Shown here piece by piece: positions 23,945 through 32,361 of a stretch of DNA of 64,000 nucleotides (the stretch's first letter is position 1; every line of letters starts with the position of its first letter). Below the pieces are notes generated by a model. The model saw only the letters and a program-made list of their open reading frames with translations, was not told the DNA's origin and ran no database searches. Source of the DNA: an uncultured Collinsella sp. (GTDB taxonomy: Bacteria > Actinomycetota > Coriobacteriia > Coriobacteriales > Coriobacteriaceae); the NCBI GenBank assembly GCA_937925715.1, contig CALAMG010000009.1, forward strand, positions 1 through 64,000, in the 5' to 3' direction. The position numbers and the translations under genes are program-made.

Positions 23945-26434
23945 ATGACCGAACACCACGCCATCAGCCGCCGAGCATTTACGTTGGGCCTTGGACTCGC
24001 GGCGTTGTCGCCACTTGCAAGCCTGCCCGAAACCGCGGCATTGGGCATTGGCCCACGAGCGGCATTTGCAGACGACGCTGCCACAGCGTCGGTCAGCCTC
24101 AACAATTTCGTCATTCGCCTTCGCCCCGCGGGCTATTTTCGTACCGCAAGCGTTAACGAAGACGGCAACGTCATCGGCAACGTCTGCCATCTGTTTAATG
24201 ACGGCACGTCCAGCAAGCTCATCCTTGAGAACGTAACGACCAAGAATGACGATACAAACTGGTATGCTATCCGCACCTTGCTCAATTTCGAAGAGCATAA
24301 AAAGACGGGCTACAGCATTTGGTCGGTCGATGGCGACTCGGACAAAGACGGAAAGGTCATCCACGTATGGAGTGGCGAGCATGACGGCAAGCCCAGTCGC
24401 TCTTTTGCGTTCGAGCGGCAATCAAACGGAACCTATATCATCCGAGACCGCACGGTCGAGAAAGAAACCGAGAAAAAAGACATTAAGTACCTGGCAATAG
24501 AATCGAACGGCGAAGACCAGGACAACAATAAGATCTGCCATAAGAGTAAGAGCATTCCGTGGGAGCTCGAACTTATCGGTTACGATATGAAAAAGAACGA
24601 TGCCACGGTTAGCAGCCTCGACTGGATCACGTACAGCAGCTACGTCGATGGGCCATGTTGGATGAAATACGTCGAGGACAACAAGTTCCTCGACGAGCTG
24701 AGCATCCCGGGTACGCACGATTCGGGCACCTGCAGCGTGGACAACGACACTGAGCCCCAATCCTCGCAAGTAAAATGCCAGCAGGATTACATTCCCACGC
24801 AGCTGCTCGAAGGCATTCGCTATTTTGATATCCGTCTCGGAAAGGGCGACAACCCTGGCATCGACCATGGGATGTACTACCTGCTCAAAAAAGACGCGTA
24901 CTTTTTGCATCTTTCCGATGTCATAGGCTACTTCAAAACGTTTTTGAACGAAAACCCGACAGAAGCGCTCATCATGCTTGTATCACGAGGCAACGACGAG
25001 GCTACCGACGAAAGTGTTACGACGGCTTTCGCCAAGGTTTTGGACGACAACCCCAACCTGTTCTATACGTCGAGCCGCGTTCCCACACTGGGCGAGGTGC
25101 GCGGAAAGATCGTCCTGCTACGTCGATTTGGACTCGACGGCGACAGCGTAAGCGGCCACACGTGGGGACTCGACCTCACCGAATGGGATAACAAAATCGC
25201 AGTGCACACCGACAGCAGTTCCATGTGTCTCGTCCAAGACGCGCGGGGCTTTGAAGCCGCGGGGGAAACAGGCGACAAAGAGCCCTATTGCACCAAGGTA
25301 TACGCCCAGGACAAGTACAAACTCACGGGAACCGACAAGCTCAGCTGGGTCGATAATGCGCTGAAGGAAACGACCGGGCGCACGCGCAACGAGGTAGATG
25401 TCGAGGACGATAACGGGGCCAAGGAGAAAGTCCTGGAGCGTTGCTGGTCTATCAACTACACCAGCTGCACGGGCTTGTCGCACGGAGGCAATCCTTTTAC
25501 CTCGGCACGAGTAGTCAACGAGCATCTGTATAAGAGCCCGTACATCAATCCCAGCGGCATCGAGGATACAAAGTCAGATTACCTCAAGCACATTGGCATC
25601 ATCGCATCCGACTTTGTTGATGCGGCGCTGGCCCGGAGCATCTACCAGCGCAATTACGATACGGAGCACAAGCAGACGGCTTCGTACTATCTCCCGTACT
25701 ATCTCCCGACCCGCATGCGCATGACGTACGGCGACTCGCTGAGCGATGCCTCATTCCAGGATGGCAAGACCGTTGGCGAGGGTCATTTCCGCCTCGTTAA
25801 CAGCAGCAACGTACTCAACGTGGCCGCTTCTGGCAGCGCGTTTGCCATCGAATACGTGGATGTCGACGCCCTGGGCAACGAGACCGCTACAGGACTGCAG
25901 GGCTTCGTGCCCATCGATATCGATCCGCTCGCGCTGACGCCCCATTTTGAGGGACTCGAAGGCCTTAAGGCCGGCGAAGACGTGCGCGCCAAGATTGCGG
26001 CATCACTCGAGGGCAAGCTCGAAACCGACGCCTGCACCGCCCAGCTCGAGTTTGTGCACGACGCGGACGGCGCTCCGGGCACGGCAATGGCCGAGGGCGA
26101 GGCATTTGCCGCGGGGACGTATTGGGTGCGTGCGAAAGGTCTGTTGGGCGACGCGGCGCAAAACTACACGCTTGCCACCGACGGAGCCGCAAGCTTTACC
26201 GTAGCGGCCTCGGGCAGTGCGGGCGGCACCGGCAGCGGCAACGGCACCAACGCGAGCAGCACCGACAAGAACGGCAAGGACAACAAGGGCAAGGGCTCGG
26301 GCGGAAAACTCGCCGACACGGGCGATGGCTCCGGCATTGCCGCCGGGCTCGCCGCTGCCGCCGTGGCGACGACGGTCGCCGGCGCAGCGATGCTTGCCAA
26401 TGACCGCGAAAACGCTGGGGACGATAGCGAATAG
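23945..26434 (+). CDS. Tat-exported, surface-anchored PI-PLC X-domain phosphodiesterase
   Basis: 829 residues. A twin-arginine signal (SRRAFTLGLGLAAL, residues 9-22, cleavage near AFADD) precedes a beta-rich lectin- or ricin-like region to about 220. Then comes a phosphatidylinositol-specific phospholipase C X domain. Its first catalytic histidine is in SIPGTHDSGT, followed by FDIRLGKG and the second-histidine region IDHGMYY. After a beta-sandwich-type region the C terminus has a Gly/Ser linker, LADTG, a hydrophobic helix and a short polar tail, the layout of a sortase substrate of LAxTG type. It likely cleaves phosphoinositides or glycosyl-PI outside the cell. Base composition is lower in GC in the first two-thirds than in the neighbours. 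ATG at 23945 follows GGAGAAGTT. Confidence 0.87.
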   Translation: MTEHHAISRRAFTLGLGLAALSPLASLPETAALGIGPRAAFADDAATASVSLNNFVIRLRPAGYFRTASVNEDGNVIGNVCHLFNDGTSSKLILENVTTKNDDTNWYAIRTLLNFEEHKKTGYSIWSVDGDSDKDGKVIHVWSGEHDGKPSRSFAFERQSNGTYIIRDRTVEKETEKKDIKYLAIESNGEDQDNNKICHKSKSIPWELELIGYDMKKNDATVSSLDWITYSSYVDGPCWMKYVEDNKFLDELSIPGTHDSGTCSVDNDTEPQSSQVKCQQDYIPTQLLEGIRYFDIRLGKGDNPGIDHGMYYLLKKDAYFLHLSDVIGYFKTFLNENPTEALIMLVSRGNDEATDESVTTAFAKVLDDNPNLFYTSSRVPTLGEVRGKIVLLRRFGLDGDSVSGHTWGLDLTEWDNKIAVHTDSSSMCLVQDARGFEAAGETGDKEPYCTKVYAQDKYKLTGTDKLSWVDNALKETTGRTRNEVDVEDDNGAKEKVLERCWSINYTSCTGLSHGGNPFTSARVVNEHLYKSPYINPSGIEDTKSDYLKHIGIIASDFVDAALARSIYQRNYDTEHKQTASYYLPYYLPTRMRMTYGDSLSDASFQDGKTVGEGHFRLVNSSNVLNVAASGSAFAIEYVDVDALGNETATGLQGFVPIDIDPLALTPHFEGLEGLKAGEDVRAKIAASLEGKLETDACTAQLEFVHDADGAPGTAMAEGEAFAAGTYWVRAKGLLGDAAQNYTLATDGAASFTVAASGSAGGTGSGNGTNASSTDKNGKDNKGKGSGGKLADTGDGSGIAAGLAAAAVATTVAGAAMLANDRENAGDDSE

Positions 26435-26464
26435 GCAAGCCGGCCCTTTTAGACACATCGACTC

Positions 26465-26502
26465 AATCGGGGGCGCAGGATACCGTTCTGCGCCCCGATT
26501 TT
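26465..26502 (+). terminator. Rho-independent terminator
   Basis: AATCGGGGGCGCAG (26465-26478) pairs with CTGCGCCCCGATT (26488-26500) with one bulge, then a T-run. It ends the PI-PLC-like gene. Confidence 0.88.
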
Positions 26503-26528
26503 CACCTTGGCCCAAACGTCGCCATAGG

Positions 26529-26798
26529 CTACATCACCATGTTCAGCGCGTTAACAAACTCCTGGGCCTTCGCACGGCTGCTCAGGCTAAAGACGCAAGC
26601 AGTCAACAGTCGATTGCGCAGAAAAACATCGCGGCCCTTGATTCTATTGACGCCCGTAATGTCCTTAAGATAGACAATCTCGGTGTGCTTGCCGCCGAAA
26701 GTGTCCTTCTTGAGCACCTCAATACGGTTGGGGTAGATCTTAACGTCTTTAAACCTACCCGAACCTTTGTCCTGGAACAGCAGCGTGTTGTTGTCCAT
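26529..26798 (-). CDS. Small PH-like domain protein, unknown function
   Basis: 89 residues from ATG 26798, which follows GGGAGTGA by five bases. MDNNTLLFQDKGSGRFKDVKIYPNRIEVLKKD, then KHTEIVYLKDITGVNRIKGRDVF and a C-terminal helix (SSRAKAQEFVNALNMV). The alternation of strands plus one C-terminal helix resembles bacterial PH-like (DUF4429-type) folds. It is cytoplasmic, with no signal or membrane span. It is divergent from the DUF1016 nuclease gene. A GTG-initiated longer form from 26843 lacks a ribosome-binding site. Confidence 0.6.
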   Translation of the reverse strand: MDNNTLLFQDKGSGRFKDVKIYPNRIEVLKKDTFGGKHTEIVYLKDITGVNRIKGRDVFLRNRLLTACVFSLSSRAKAQEFVNALNMVM

Positions 26799-26966
26799 AC
26801 GCGTCACTCCCGCGGGGTTCGCTAAAACTGCCTCTATGGTCACATTTTAACCACCGCAAGGCTCCCATGCGAAGGTGCCAGACAACATAGCAATTCGTGT
26901 CCGCGCGAGGCTTTAAACTAAATGCGTTAAAGATGCATTCCACAAGAGGAAAGTGGGGCGACAGTG

Positions 26967-28016
26967 ATGGGTGAACTAGTAAACCGTGGAGAATCGGCAA
27001 TCGTGCCCGAAGGTTTTTACAAGCAGGTCTCCTCGATTCTCAACGCCGCTCGCGACAAGGCCTATACCGCCGTCAACTTTGCGATGGTTGAGGCATATTG
27101 GGAGATCGGCAAGAGTATTGTTGATGAACAGGGCGGAGAGGAGCGCGCCAAGTATGGCGATGCACTGATCGACGAACTTGCCGTTAGATTGACTAAGGAT
27201 TTTGGCAGAGGCTTCAACGCCAGAAGCTTAAGATACATGCGTCAGTTTTATCTTGCGTTCCCAATCCGGAACGCGCTGCGTTCCGAATTGAATTGGACAC
27301 ATTACCGCAGGTTATCGCGTATAACCGACCCTGATGCTCGAACATGGTACATGAACGAATGCGCCGATTCTCGTTGGAGCACGCGTCAGCTCGAACGCCA
27401 GATCAACACCATGTTCCGCGAGCGCCTACTTGCCAGCAAGGACAAGGAGGCCGTCACCCAGGAAATCCAAAAGAGCGCCCCGGCTCGTCGCCCCGAGGAT
27501 ATCATCCGCGACCCATATGTACTGGAGTTTTTAGGTTTCTCGGACGATACTGCGTTTCGCGAGAGCGATCTAGAGCAGGCGCTCATCACGCATCTTCAGA
27601 AGTTCCTGCTGGAGCTTGGCCGTGGTTTCGCTTTCGAGGCGCGCCAAAAGCGCATCACCTTTGATGGGCGCCATTTCTATATTGACCTTGTTTTTTACAA
27701 CTATCTGATGCGCTGCTTCGTGCTCATCGACCTTAAGACGGACGACCTTACGCATCAGGACCTGGGCCAGATGCAAATGTATGTGAACTACTACACGCGC
27801 GAGCTCATGAACGAAGGCGACAATCCGCCCATAGGCATCGTGCTCTGCGCGGACAAAAGCGATTCGATTGTCGAGTACACGCTGCCCGAAGACAACGACC
27901 AAGTGTTTGCCGCCAAATACCTGCCGTATCTTCCAAGCAAGGAAGAGCTGGCGCGCGAACTAAGCGCCGAGTACCGCGCCATCAACGAAGCGACCAATGG
28001 CGAAACGCAAGGGTAG
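26967..28016 (+). CDS. DUF1016 (YhcG-type) PD-(D/E)XK nuclease
   Basis: 349 residues. The N-terminal DUF1016_N helical domain (about 15-160) contains VEAYWEIGKSIVDEQ, RSLRYMRQFY and LNWTHYRRLSRI. The C-terminal nuclease domain (about 185-340) has FYIDLVFYNYLMRCFVLIDLKT, the D...(D/E)xK active-site pattern, then QDLGQMQMYVNYY and NPPIGIVLCADKSD. Members accompany restriction or other defence loci in many genomes. Here it stands alone, flanked by a PH-like gene and a terminator. The first third uses several AGA codons and is AT-rich, suggesting transfer. ATG 26967 is preferred over the GTG just before it. Confidence 0.9.
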   Translation: MGELVNRGESAIVPEGFYKQVSSILNAARDKAYTAVNFAMVEAYWEIGKSIVDEQGGEERAKYGDALIDELAVRLTKDFGRGFNARSLRYMRQFYLAFPIRNALRSELNWTHYRRLSRITDPDARTWYMNECADSRWSTRQLERQINTMFRERLLASKDKEAVTQEIQKSAPARRPEDIIRDPYVLEFLGFSDDTAFRESDLEQALITHLQKFLLELGRGFAFEARQKRITFDGRHFYIDLVFYNYLMRCFVLIDLKTDDLTHQDLGQMQMYVNYYTRELMNEGDNPPIGIVLCADKSDSIVEYTLPEDNDQVFAAKYLPYLPSKEELARELSAEYRAINEATNGETQG

Positions 28017-28441
28017 CAGCACGTTGCGACCGAAGCCACCGCAGCCGTCGCAGGCGCACTCGCGGTTGCGACGCACGCTACGAAACAATACCGGTCATGG
28101 ACGCCGGCAACGACATTCTAGCCGTGGCTGGCGAGCGTGACCTGACAGGCAAAGACGCGGCCTTCGTCTGATGTGGGTCCATTGGCTGCCACAGAAAAGG
28201 GCCGGTTGCAGCCGGCCCTTTAGACGATAATACCTGCGTTGCCCGCGCTTCCGAAGTGTGACTAGCTGAGGAGCGGGTTCCGCGGCACAACCTGATTTTA
28301 CCCAGTGAGGAGGCTCTTTTGCAGCCGCTCCACTGTTTATTTACATCTGGCACCCTCAAACAATCAGACGGCAGCCCGCACTCCTGAGAGCTGCCCCGCA
28401 CCCCCGGCCATCACCTTACGGCAACAACCGGTGCTACTCCC
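28017..28441. other. 425-base intergenic region
   Basis: Lies between convergent genes (DUF1016 nuclease and the zinc-ribbon protein). It holds one bidirectional hairpin at 28197. Short open frames on both strands have no ribosome-binding site and no recognisable domain. The first 70 bases continue in frame past the nuclease stop without a stop codon, possibly old coding sequence. No RNA gene is recognised. Confidence 0.5.
28197..28220. terminator. Bidirectional hairpin terminator
   Basis: AAGGGCCGG (28197-28205) and CCGGCCCTT (28212-28220). T-rich on the minus-strand side (CCCTTTTCTG) and weakly on the plus side. It separates convergent genes. Confidence 0.7.
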
Positions 28442-29779
28442 CTACTTCCCAAATAGCGCACCCAGCAGACCGCGGCGTTTGGGCTTCTCCTCTCGGTAGG
28501 AACCCTCGACGGCGGCTGCAACCTGGCGCGGTTGCTCGCCGCCTCCACGGCGCACGATCTGGTACAGGAACGGCGATTTAACGTATTTGACCTCGATGGG
28601 CATGGCATGCACGGTGCTTTCTCCGGACAGATGCAGGCTCGGGTTGAGCGGCGCCACCATGTGCGTTTCGCGCTTGTCACTAAACACCACCGCGGCCGCG
28701 CGGCCCGTCTGGCCGTTCACGGCGATGCGCACCTGCTCGCCGTCGCGGCTGTCCGTTGCCGGACGGTCGACAAAGTACACCGGCACCATAACTAGGCCGT
28801 CCTTGTGCTTGCGGGCCTTGCGCGCCCACGTGCGGATACTCTTTTTATTGAGCCCCAGTACAGCCTCGGCGTCGTTGCCCGCAACGTCGAGCGCCAACTT
28901 ATCAATGACCACCTGGTCCTTGGTAGACGCATCGACTGAGACGACGCGAAAGTCACCTTCCTGCATGGCAGGGTCAAACGGCCCAACCTTGGCAAAGTCC
29001 CACGGCTCCAAAATGCCCATGAGGCGAACGTCCAGGTAGTTTGCCCTGGGGTATGCCCAGTCGAGCACCTCGTAGTACACCAGGGTTTCCTTGCTCAGGC
29101 CCTTGCCCGGGAAGCTCGCCATCATGCGCAGGTCCGCCAGCGCCATGGGGAAATAGAAAAGCATCATGTCGTTTTGGATCGCATCTTCCACGTCGTGCCC
29201 GGCAAAGGCATCCGGATACTGGCGCACCAGCTGCAGCGCGTTGGCACGTGCCTGCTGTGGCGAGATTTCGCAGGGAATACCCTGCCCAGGTACATACTCC
29301 GCACCAACGCCCAAGGTCAGGCGCTTGCTAAACGTCCCCGGCTTGAGCAGGTCGGCAATGCCGATCTTGTTGCCGCAGGACGGGCACTCAAACACACGCT
29401 GCGTTGACTCGCCCTCAAAGGACGCTCCGCAGAAGGGGCAAGGAATGCTCACATACGTGGCCTCTTGGAACTCTTGCGCCGTGCCGCGATCCTCCCACAG
29501 CAGATGTTCCAGGACCGACTGATTGCGCCAGTGCGAATTGAAGAAATACCAGTCCGGGTCCTCCGGGCGCTCGAGCTGCGACACATGGGTGAGCTTGAGC
29601 AGTCCATCCACCACCGTCAACGGCGTATGGCGAATGCCCAAAGCGCTCTTGGGCTCTCCGGCGTCCGCCTGCCACGGAATGACCGCACCGCAATAGGCAC
29701 ACTCAAAGCTGCGTTTAGCCTGGTGTGAGTACATAGGGCCGCCGCAGTTTTGACATTTAATGGCAAACATCTCGTCCAT
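28442..29779 (-). CDS. Zinc-ribbon protein of unknown function
   Basis: 445 residues. Two zinc ribbons are visible: CQNCGGPM...CAYCG at residues about 8-31 and CPFCGASF...CPSCGNK near 113-137. The rest, to about 420, is a mixed alpha/beta region with conserved-looking LMGILEPWDFAKVGPFDPAM and no known motif. The C terminus is basic (EEKPKRRGLLGALFGK). It may be a nucleic-acid-binding or membrane-associated scaffold; no enzyme signature is seen. The start at 29779 follows AGGAGG by eight bases. It stands alone and is divergent from the CDF gene. Confidence 0.75.
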   Translation of the reverse strand: MDEMFAIKCQNCGGPMYSHQAKRSFECAYCGAVIPWQADAGEPKSALGIRHTPLTVVDGLLKLTHVSQLERPEDPDWYFFNSHWRNQSVLEHLLWEDRGTAQEFQEATYVSIPCPFCGASFEGESTQRVFECPSCGNKIGIADLLKPGTFSKRLTLGVGAEYVPGQGIPCEISPQQARANALQLVRQYPDAFAGHDVEDAIQNDMMLFYFPMALADLRMMASFPGKGLSKETLVYYEVLDWAYPRANYLDVRLMGILEPWDFAKVGPFDPAMQEGDFRVVSVDASTKDQVVIDKLALDVAGNDAEAVLGLNKKSIRTWARKARKHKDGLVMVPVYFVDRPATDSRDGEQVRIAVNGQTGRAAAVVFSDKRETHMVAPLNPSLHLSGESTVHAMPIEVKYVKSPFLYQIVRRGGGEQPRQVAAAVEGSYREEKPKRRGLLGALFGK

Positions 29780-29997
29780 GGAAACGTCCTCCTTTGCACA
29801 GGGGCTGTCGACATTAAGTATGTCGAGCAAACAGGCACATGCCCATACCCATGTGGCCCAAAATGGACCACCCAGGCAGACGAGAAGGCTCGCTCGTTAG
29901 CACCGGCAGACTATTGCTGCATTTTCTGAGCATCGGTGCACGGCGCCCCCGCGCGAGCTACACTATCCCCTTAAACATGATTGTGAGGACGACCGCT

Positions 29998-31179
29998 ATG
30001 CTATTTGTAAATCGGCTGGTACATACGCTTGTTCCCGGCAGCGAGGGCGAGCCGGTCGATGCATCTTGCCGCACCAACGCGGGCTTTGCCGCAAGCCTCA
30101 TCTGCATTGGCCTCAACATCACCCTGTGCCTGGCCAAGGGCATCGCGGGCCTGCTCGCCGGCTCCGTCTCCCTCATCGCCGACGCTTTCAACAACCTCTC
30201 CGATGCCTCGAGCAACATCGTGAGCCTGCTCGGGTTCCGCCTTGCCAGCCGCCCGGCAGACGAGGGCCACCCTTACGGCCACGGCCGCTACGAGTACCTG
30301 GCCGGTCTGTTTGTCGCCGTCCTGGTTTGTGCCGTCGGCATCAACCTAATCCTCGAGTCGATCACCAAGATCATCAAGCCCTCGCCCACCGCTTACACGT
30401 TTATTTCCCTTGCGGCACTGGCTACGTCCATGCTCGTTAAGCTCTGGATGGCAGCGTTCAACCGCACGCTGGGCGATCGCATCGACTCGGAGACGCTCAT
30501 CGCCACGGCGCAGGACTCCAAAAACGACGTCATCACCTCGGGCTCGGTCTTGGTGGCGGCGCTTATTTCGCAGACGACCGGCTTTGATCTCGATGGCTGG
30601 GCAGGCCTGGGTGTGGGCATCTTCATCTGCATCAGCGGCCTGGGCCTGGTGCGCGACGCCATCAGCCCGTTGCTGGGGCAAGCGCCCGACCCCAAGCTCG
30701 TCCAGGCAATCCGCGACAAGATCATGTCCTATCCGCAGGTCTTGGGCACACACGACCTCATGGTGCACGACTACGGCCCCGGTCGTCAGTTTGCCAGCGC
30801 CCACGTGGAGATGCCCGGCGAGGGCGACGCGTTTGAGCACCACGAGATTCTGGACACCATCGAGCACGACATCAAACGCCAGATGGGCATTGGCATTACG
30901 CTGCACTGCGACCCCATCGCGACAACCGGCGATGACTTGCGCGGCTGGGTAAAGCGCGGCGTAGCGCAGATCGACCCTGCGCTCTCCATCCACGACTTAC
31001 ATGAGCACGACGGCTTTGTTTCGTTTGACCTGGTGCGTCCCGACGGCTTTGACATATCCGACGAGGAGCTGCTGGAGCTCGTCACGCGCATCGTGCACGA
31101 GCGCCGGCCCGATGCGTCATGCGTCGTCACGTTCGATTCGGGCTTTAGCTCGCCCGAGCGTCCGGCAGAGCAGCTGTAG
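29998..31179 (+). CDS. Cation diffusion facilitator metal exporter
   Basis: Exports divalent metals (Zn, Fe, Mn or Co) by proton antiport at the cytoplasmic membrane. 393 residues with six membrane helices followed by a cytoplasmic dimerisation domain. CDF signatures are SLIADAFNNLSDASSN in helix 2 (D and D metal ligands), HPYGHGRYEYLAG and AQDSKNDVITS in helix 5. The C-terminal domain has HDLMVHDYGPGRQFASAHVE and an unusually long tail with a second His/Asp-rich unit. The start at 29998 follows GTGAGGA by eight bases. An upstream in-frame extension has no site. Metal specificity cannot be read. Confidence 0.93.
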   Translation: MLFVNRLVHTLVPGSEGEPVDASCRTNAGFAASLICIGLNITLCLAKGIAGLLAGSVSLIADAFNNLSDASSNIVSLLGFRLASRPADEGHPYGHGRYEYLAGLFVAVLVCAVGINLILESITKIIKPSPTAYTFISLAALATSMLVKLWMAAFNRTLGDRIDSETLIATAQDSKNDVITSGSVLVAALISQTTGFDLDGWAGLGVGIFICISGLGLVRDAISPLLGQAPDPKLVQAIRDKIMSYPQVLGTHDLMVHDYGPGRQFASAHVEMPGEGDAFEHHEILDTIEHDIKRQMGIGITLHCDPIATTGDDLRGWVKRGVAQIDPALSIHDLHEHDGFVSFDLVRPDGFDISDEELLELVTRIVHERRPDASCVVTFDSGFSSPERPAEQL

Positions 31180-31197
31180 CCCCGCTCCGCTCGGACG

Positions 31198-32181
31198 CTA
31201 GTTACCCTGTGCGCCCGAAATGCCGTTTTGTAGGGCGTTCCAGGCATTGGTAGCCATATCGCCCAGATTCTGAGCAGTATCGCCGAGGTTTTGGGCTGTA
31301 TCGCCCAGCTCTTGCGCCTTGTCTCCCAATTCCTGCGCCTTGTTGCTCAGGTCCTCCAGCGTGTTGGAGCTCGAGCTGTCGGTACCGCTTTGGCCGCCGG
31401 ACGAGTTGCCATAGCTGTTCTTGTGCGTGAGCTGAATCTCCAGGTTGCCGTTGTCGTTATAGTAGGCATTCGTAACAACCCAGTTGGAATCGATGACGGG
31501 CGTTGAGCCATCGTCGGTCAGAATCACGGCGTTCGAAAGGTCGGCTCCGCGCGACTTGAGGAGCTTCTTGGCGTTGGACCAGTACTGTCCCGGGATATCG
31601 CTCAGGTCGACGGCAGCAGACTGGGTGGTCTCGGCCTGCTCGGTCGTGGCATCGGTCGTGGCGCCCCGCTTGTTGAGCATGCCCGTCACAATGGCGAACA
31701 CAATCGAGAGGGCAAAGAAAATTGCCAGCACAATCAGGATCTTCTTGATCACACTCGACGAACGCGACGGCGTCTCTTCCTCGTCCTCACCATACTGCGG
31801 AATCGATTTGGGATACTCGCGATGGGGCTGGCGCGCATACGGATCGCGCGACTCATAGCGAGGCTGGGCCTGCGCCGTGCGCGGCATATACGTCGTCTGC
31901 TGAGGCTGCGGAATGGGATTTTGCGGCAGGTTGTTATAAGCGCCTGCCGCCGCATTGCCATACGGGTCCGGAACCGCGTTGCCATACGGGTCCTGCGGTG
32001 CATAATCAAACGGATCCCGTGGTGTATCGCCATAGCCCATAACCCGCGTGGGTTCGGCAGATGTCTGCGTCGCATCGGGAGCAGCATTGCCGGGATTCGG
32101 CACAATACGGGTCGCATCGGCGCTGCCGCCAGCCTGTGCGGAGCCATATCCGCCCATCACGGTCGTCTTATCCTGGTCCAT
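31198..32181 (-). CDS. Single-pass membrane protein with PASTA-like external domain
   Basis: 327 residues. The cytoplasmic N terminus (1-140) is rich in Pro, Gln, Tyr and Asp (DPYGNAVPDPYGNA repeats). A membrane helix (about 147-168, ILIVLAIFFALSIVFAIVTG) leads to an external domain. This contains DIPGQYWSNAKKLLKSRGADLSNAVI, which looks like a PASTA unit. The C terminus holds four heptads of the form (K/T)AQ(E/N)LGD, a likely coiled coil or amphipathic helix. PASTA units bind peptidoglycan, so an envelope sensor or scaffold role is inferred. AAAGGA lies nine bases before the ATG. No operon partner. Confidence 0.7.
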   Translation of the reverse strand: MDQDKTTVMGGYGSAQAGGSADATRIVPNPGNAAPDATQTSAEPTRVMGYGDTPRDPFDYAPQDPYGNAVPDPYGNAAAGAYNNLPQNPIPQPQQTTYMPRTAQAQPRYESRDPYARQPHREYPKSIPQYGEDEEETPSRSSSVIKKILIVLAIFFALSIVFAIVTGMLNKRGATTDATTEQAETTQSAAVDLSDIPGQYWSNAKKLLKSRGADLSNAVILTDDGSTPVIDSNWVVTNAYYNDNGNLEIQLTHKNSYGNSSGGQSGTDSSSSNTLEDLSNKAQELGDKAQELGDTAQNLGDTAQNLGDMATNAWNALQNGISGAQGN

Positions 32182-32299
32182 GCAACGTTTCCTTTCCGTC
32201 GCCTGTAAGCATCAAGTTATCCATGCATTCTACCCGCGCAAAAGCCTATGATGGGCAAAGCCCGCCGGTATCTACAAGAGATGCGCGTGCCTAAGAATC

Positions 32300-32336
32300 A
32301 AAAAGCCCCGCCGAGCCTTGGTAGGCGCGGCGGGGC
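32300..32336 (-). terminator. Rho-independent terminator
   Basis: On the minus strand GCCCCGCCG pairs with CGGCGGGGC (arms 32305-32313 and 32328-32336), then TTTTT. It ends fhs. Confidence 0.92.
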
Positions 32337-32361
32337 GGGCAAGCGGCTATGGACAGCAGGC

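Noticed and set aside
26941..26966. GAGGAAAG string resembling the RNase P RNA core
   Set aside because: The following conserved CCGGGC and later RNase P blocks are absent; it is the leader of the nuclease gene.
28078..28401. 107-codon minus-strand frame between the DUF1016 and zinc-ribbon genes
   Set aside because: Runs through the hairpin at 28197, has no ribosome-binding site and no recognisable domain.
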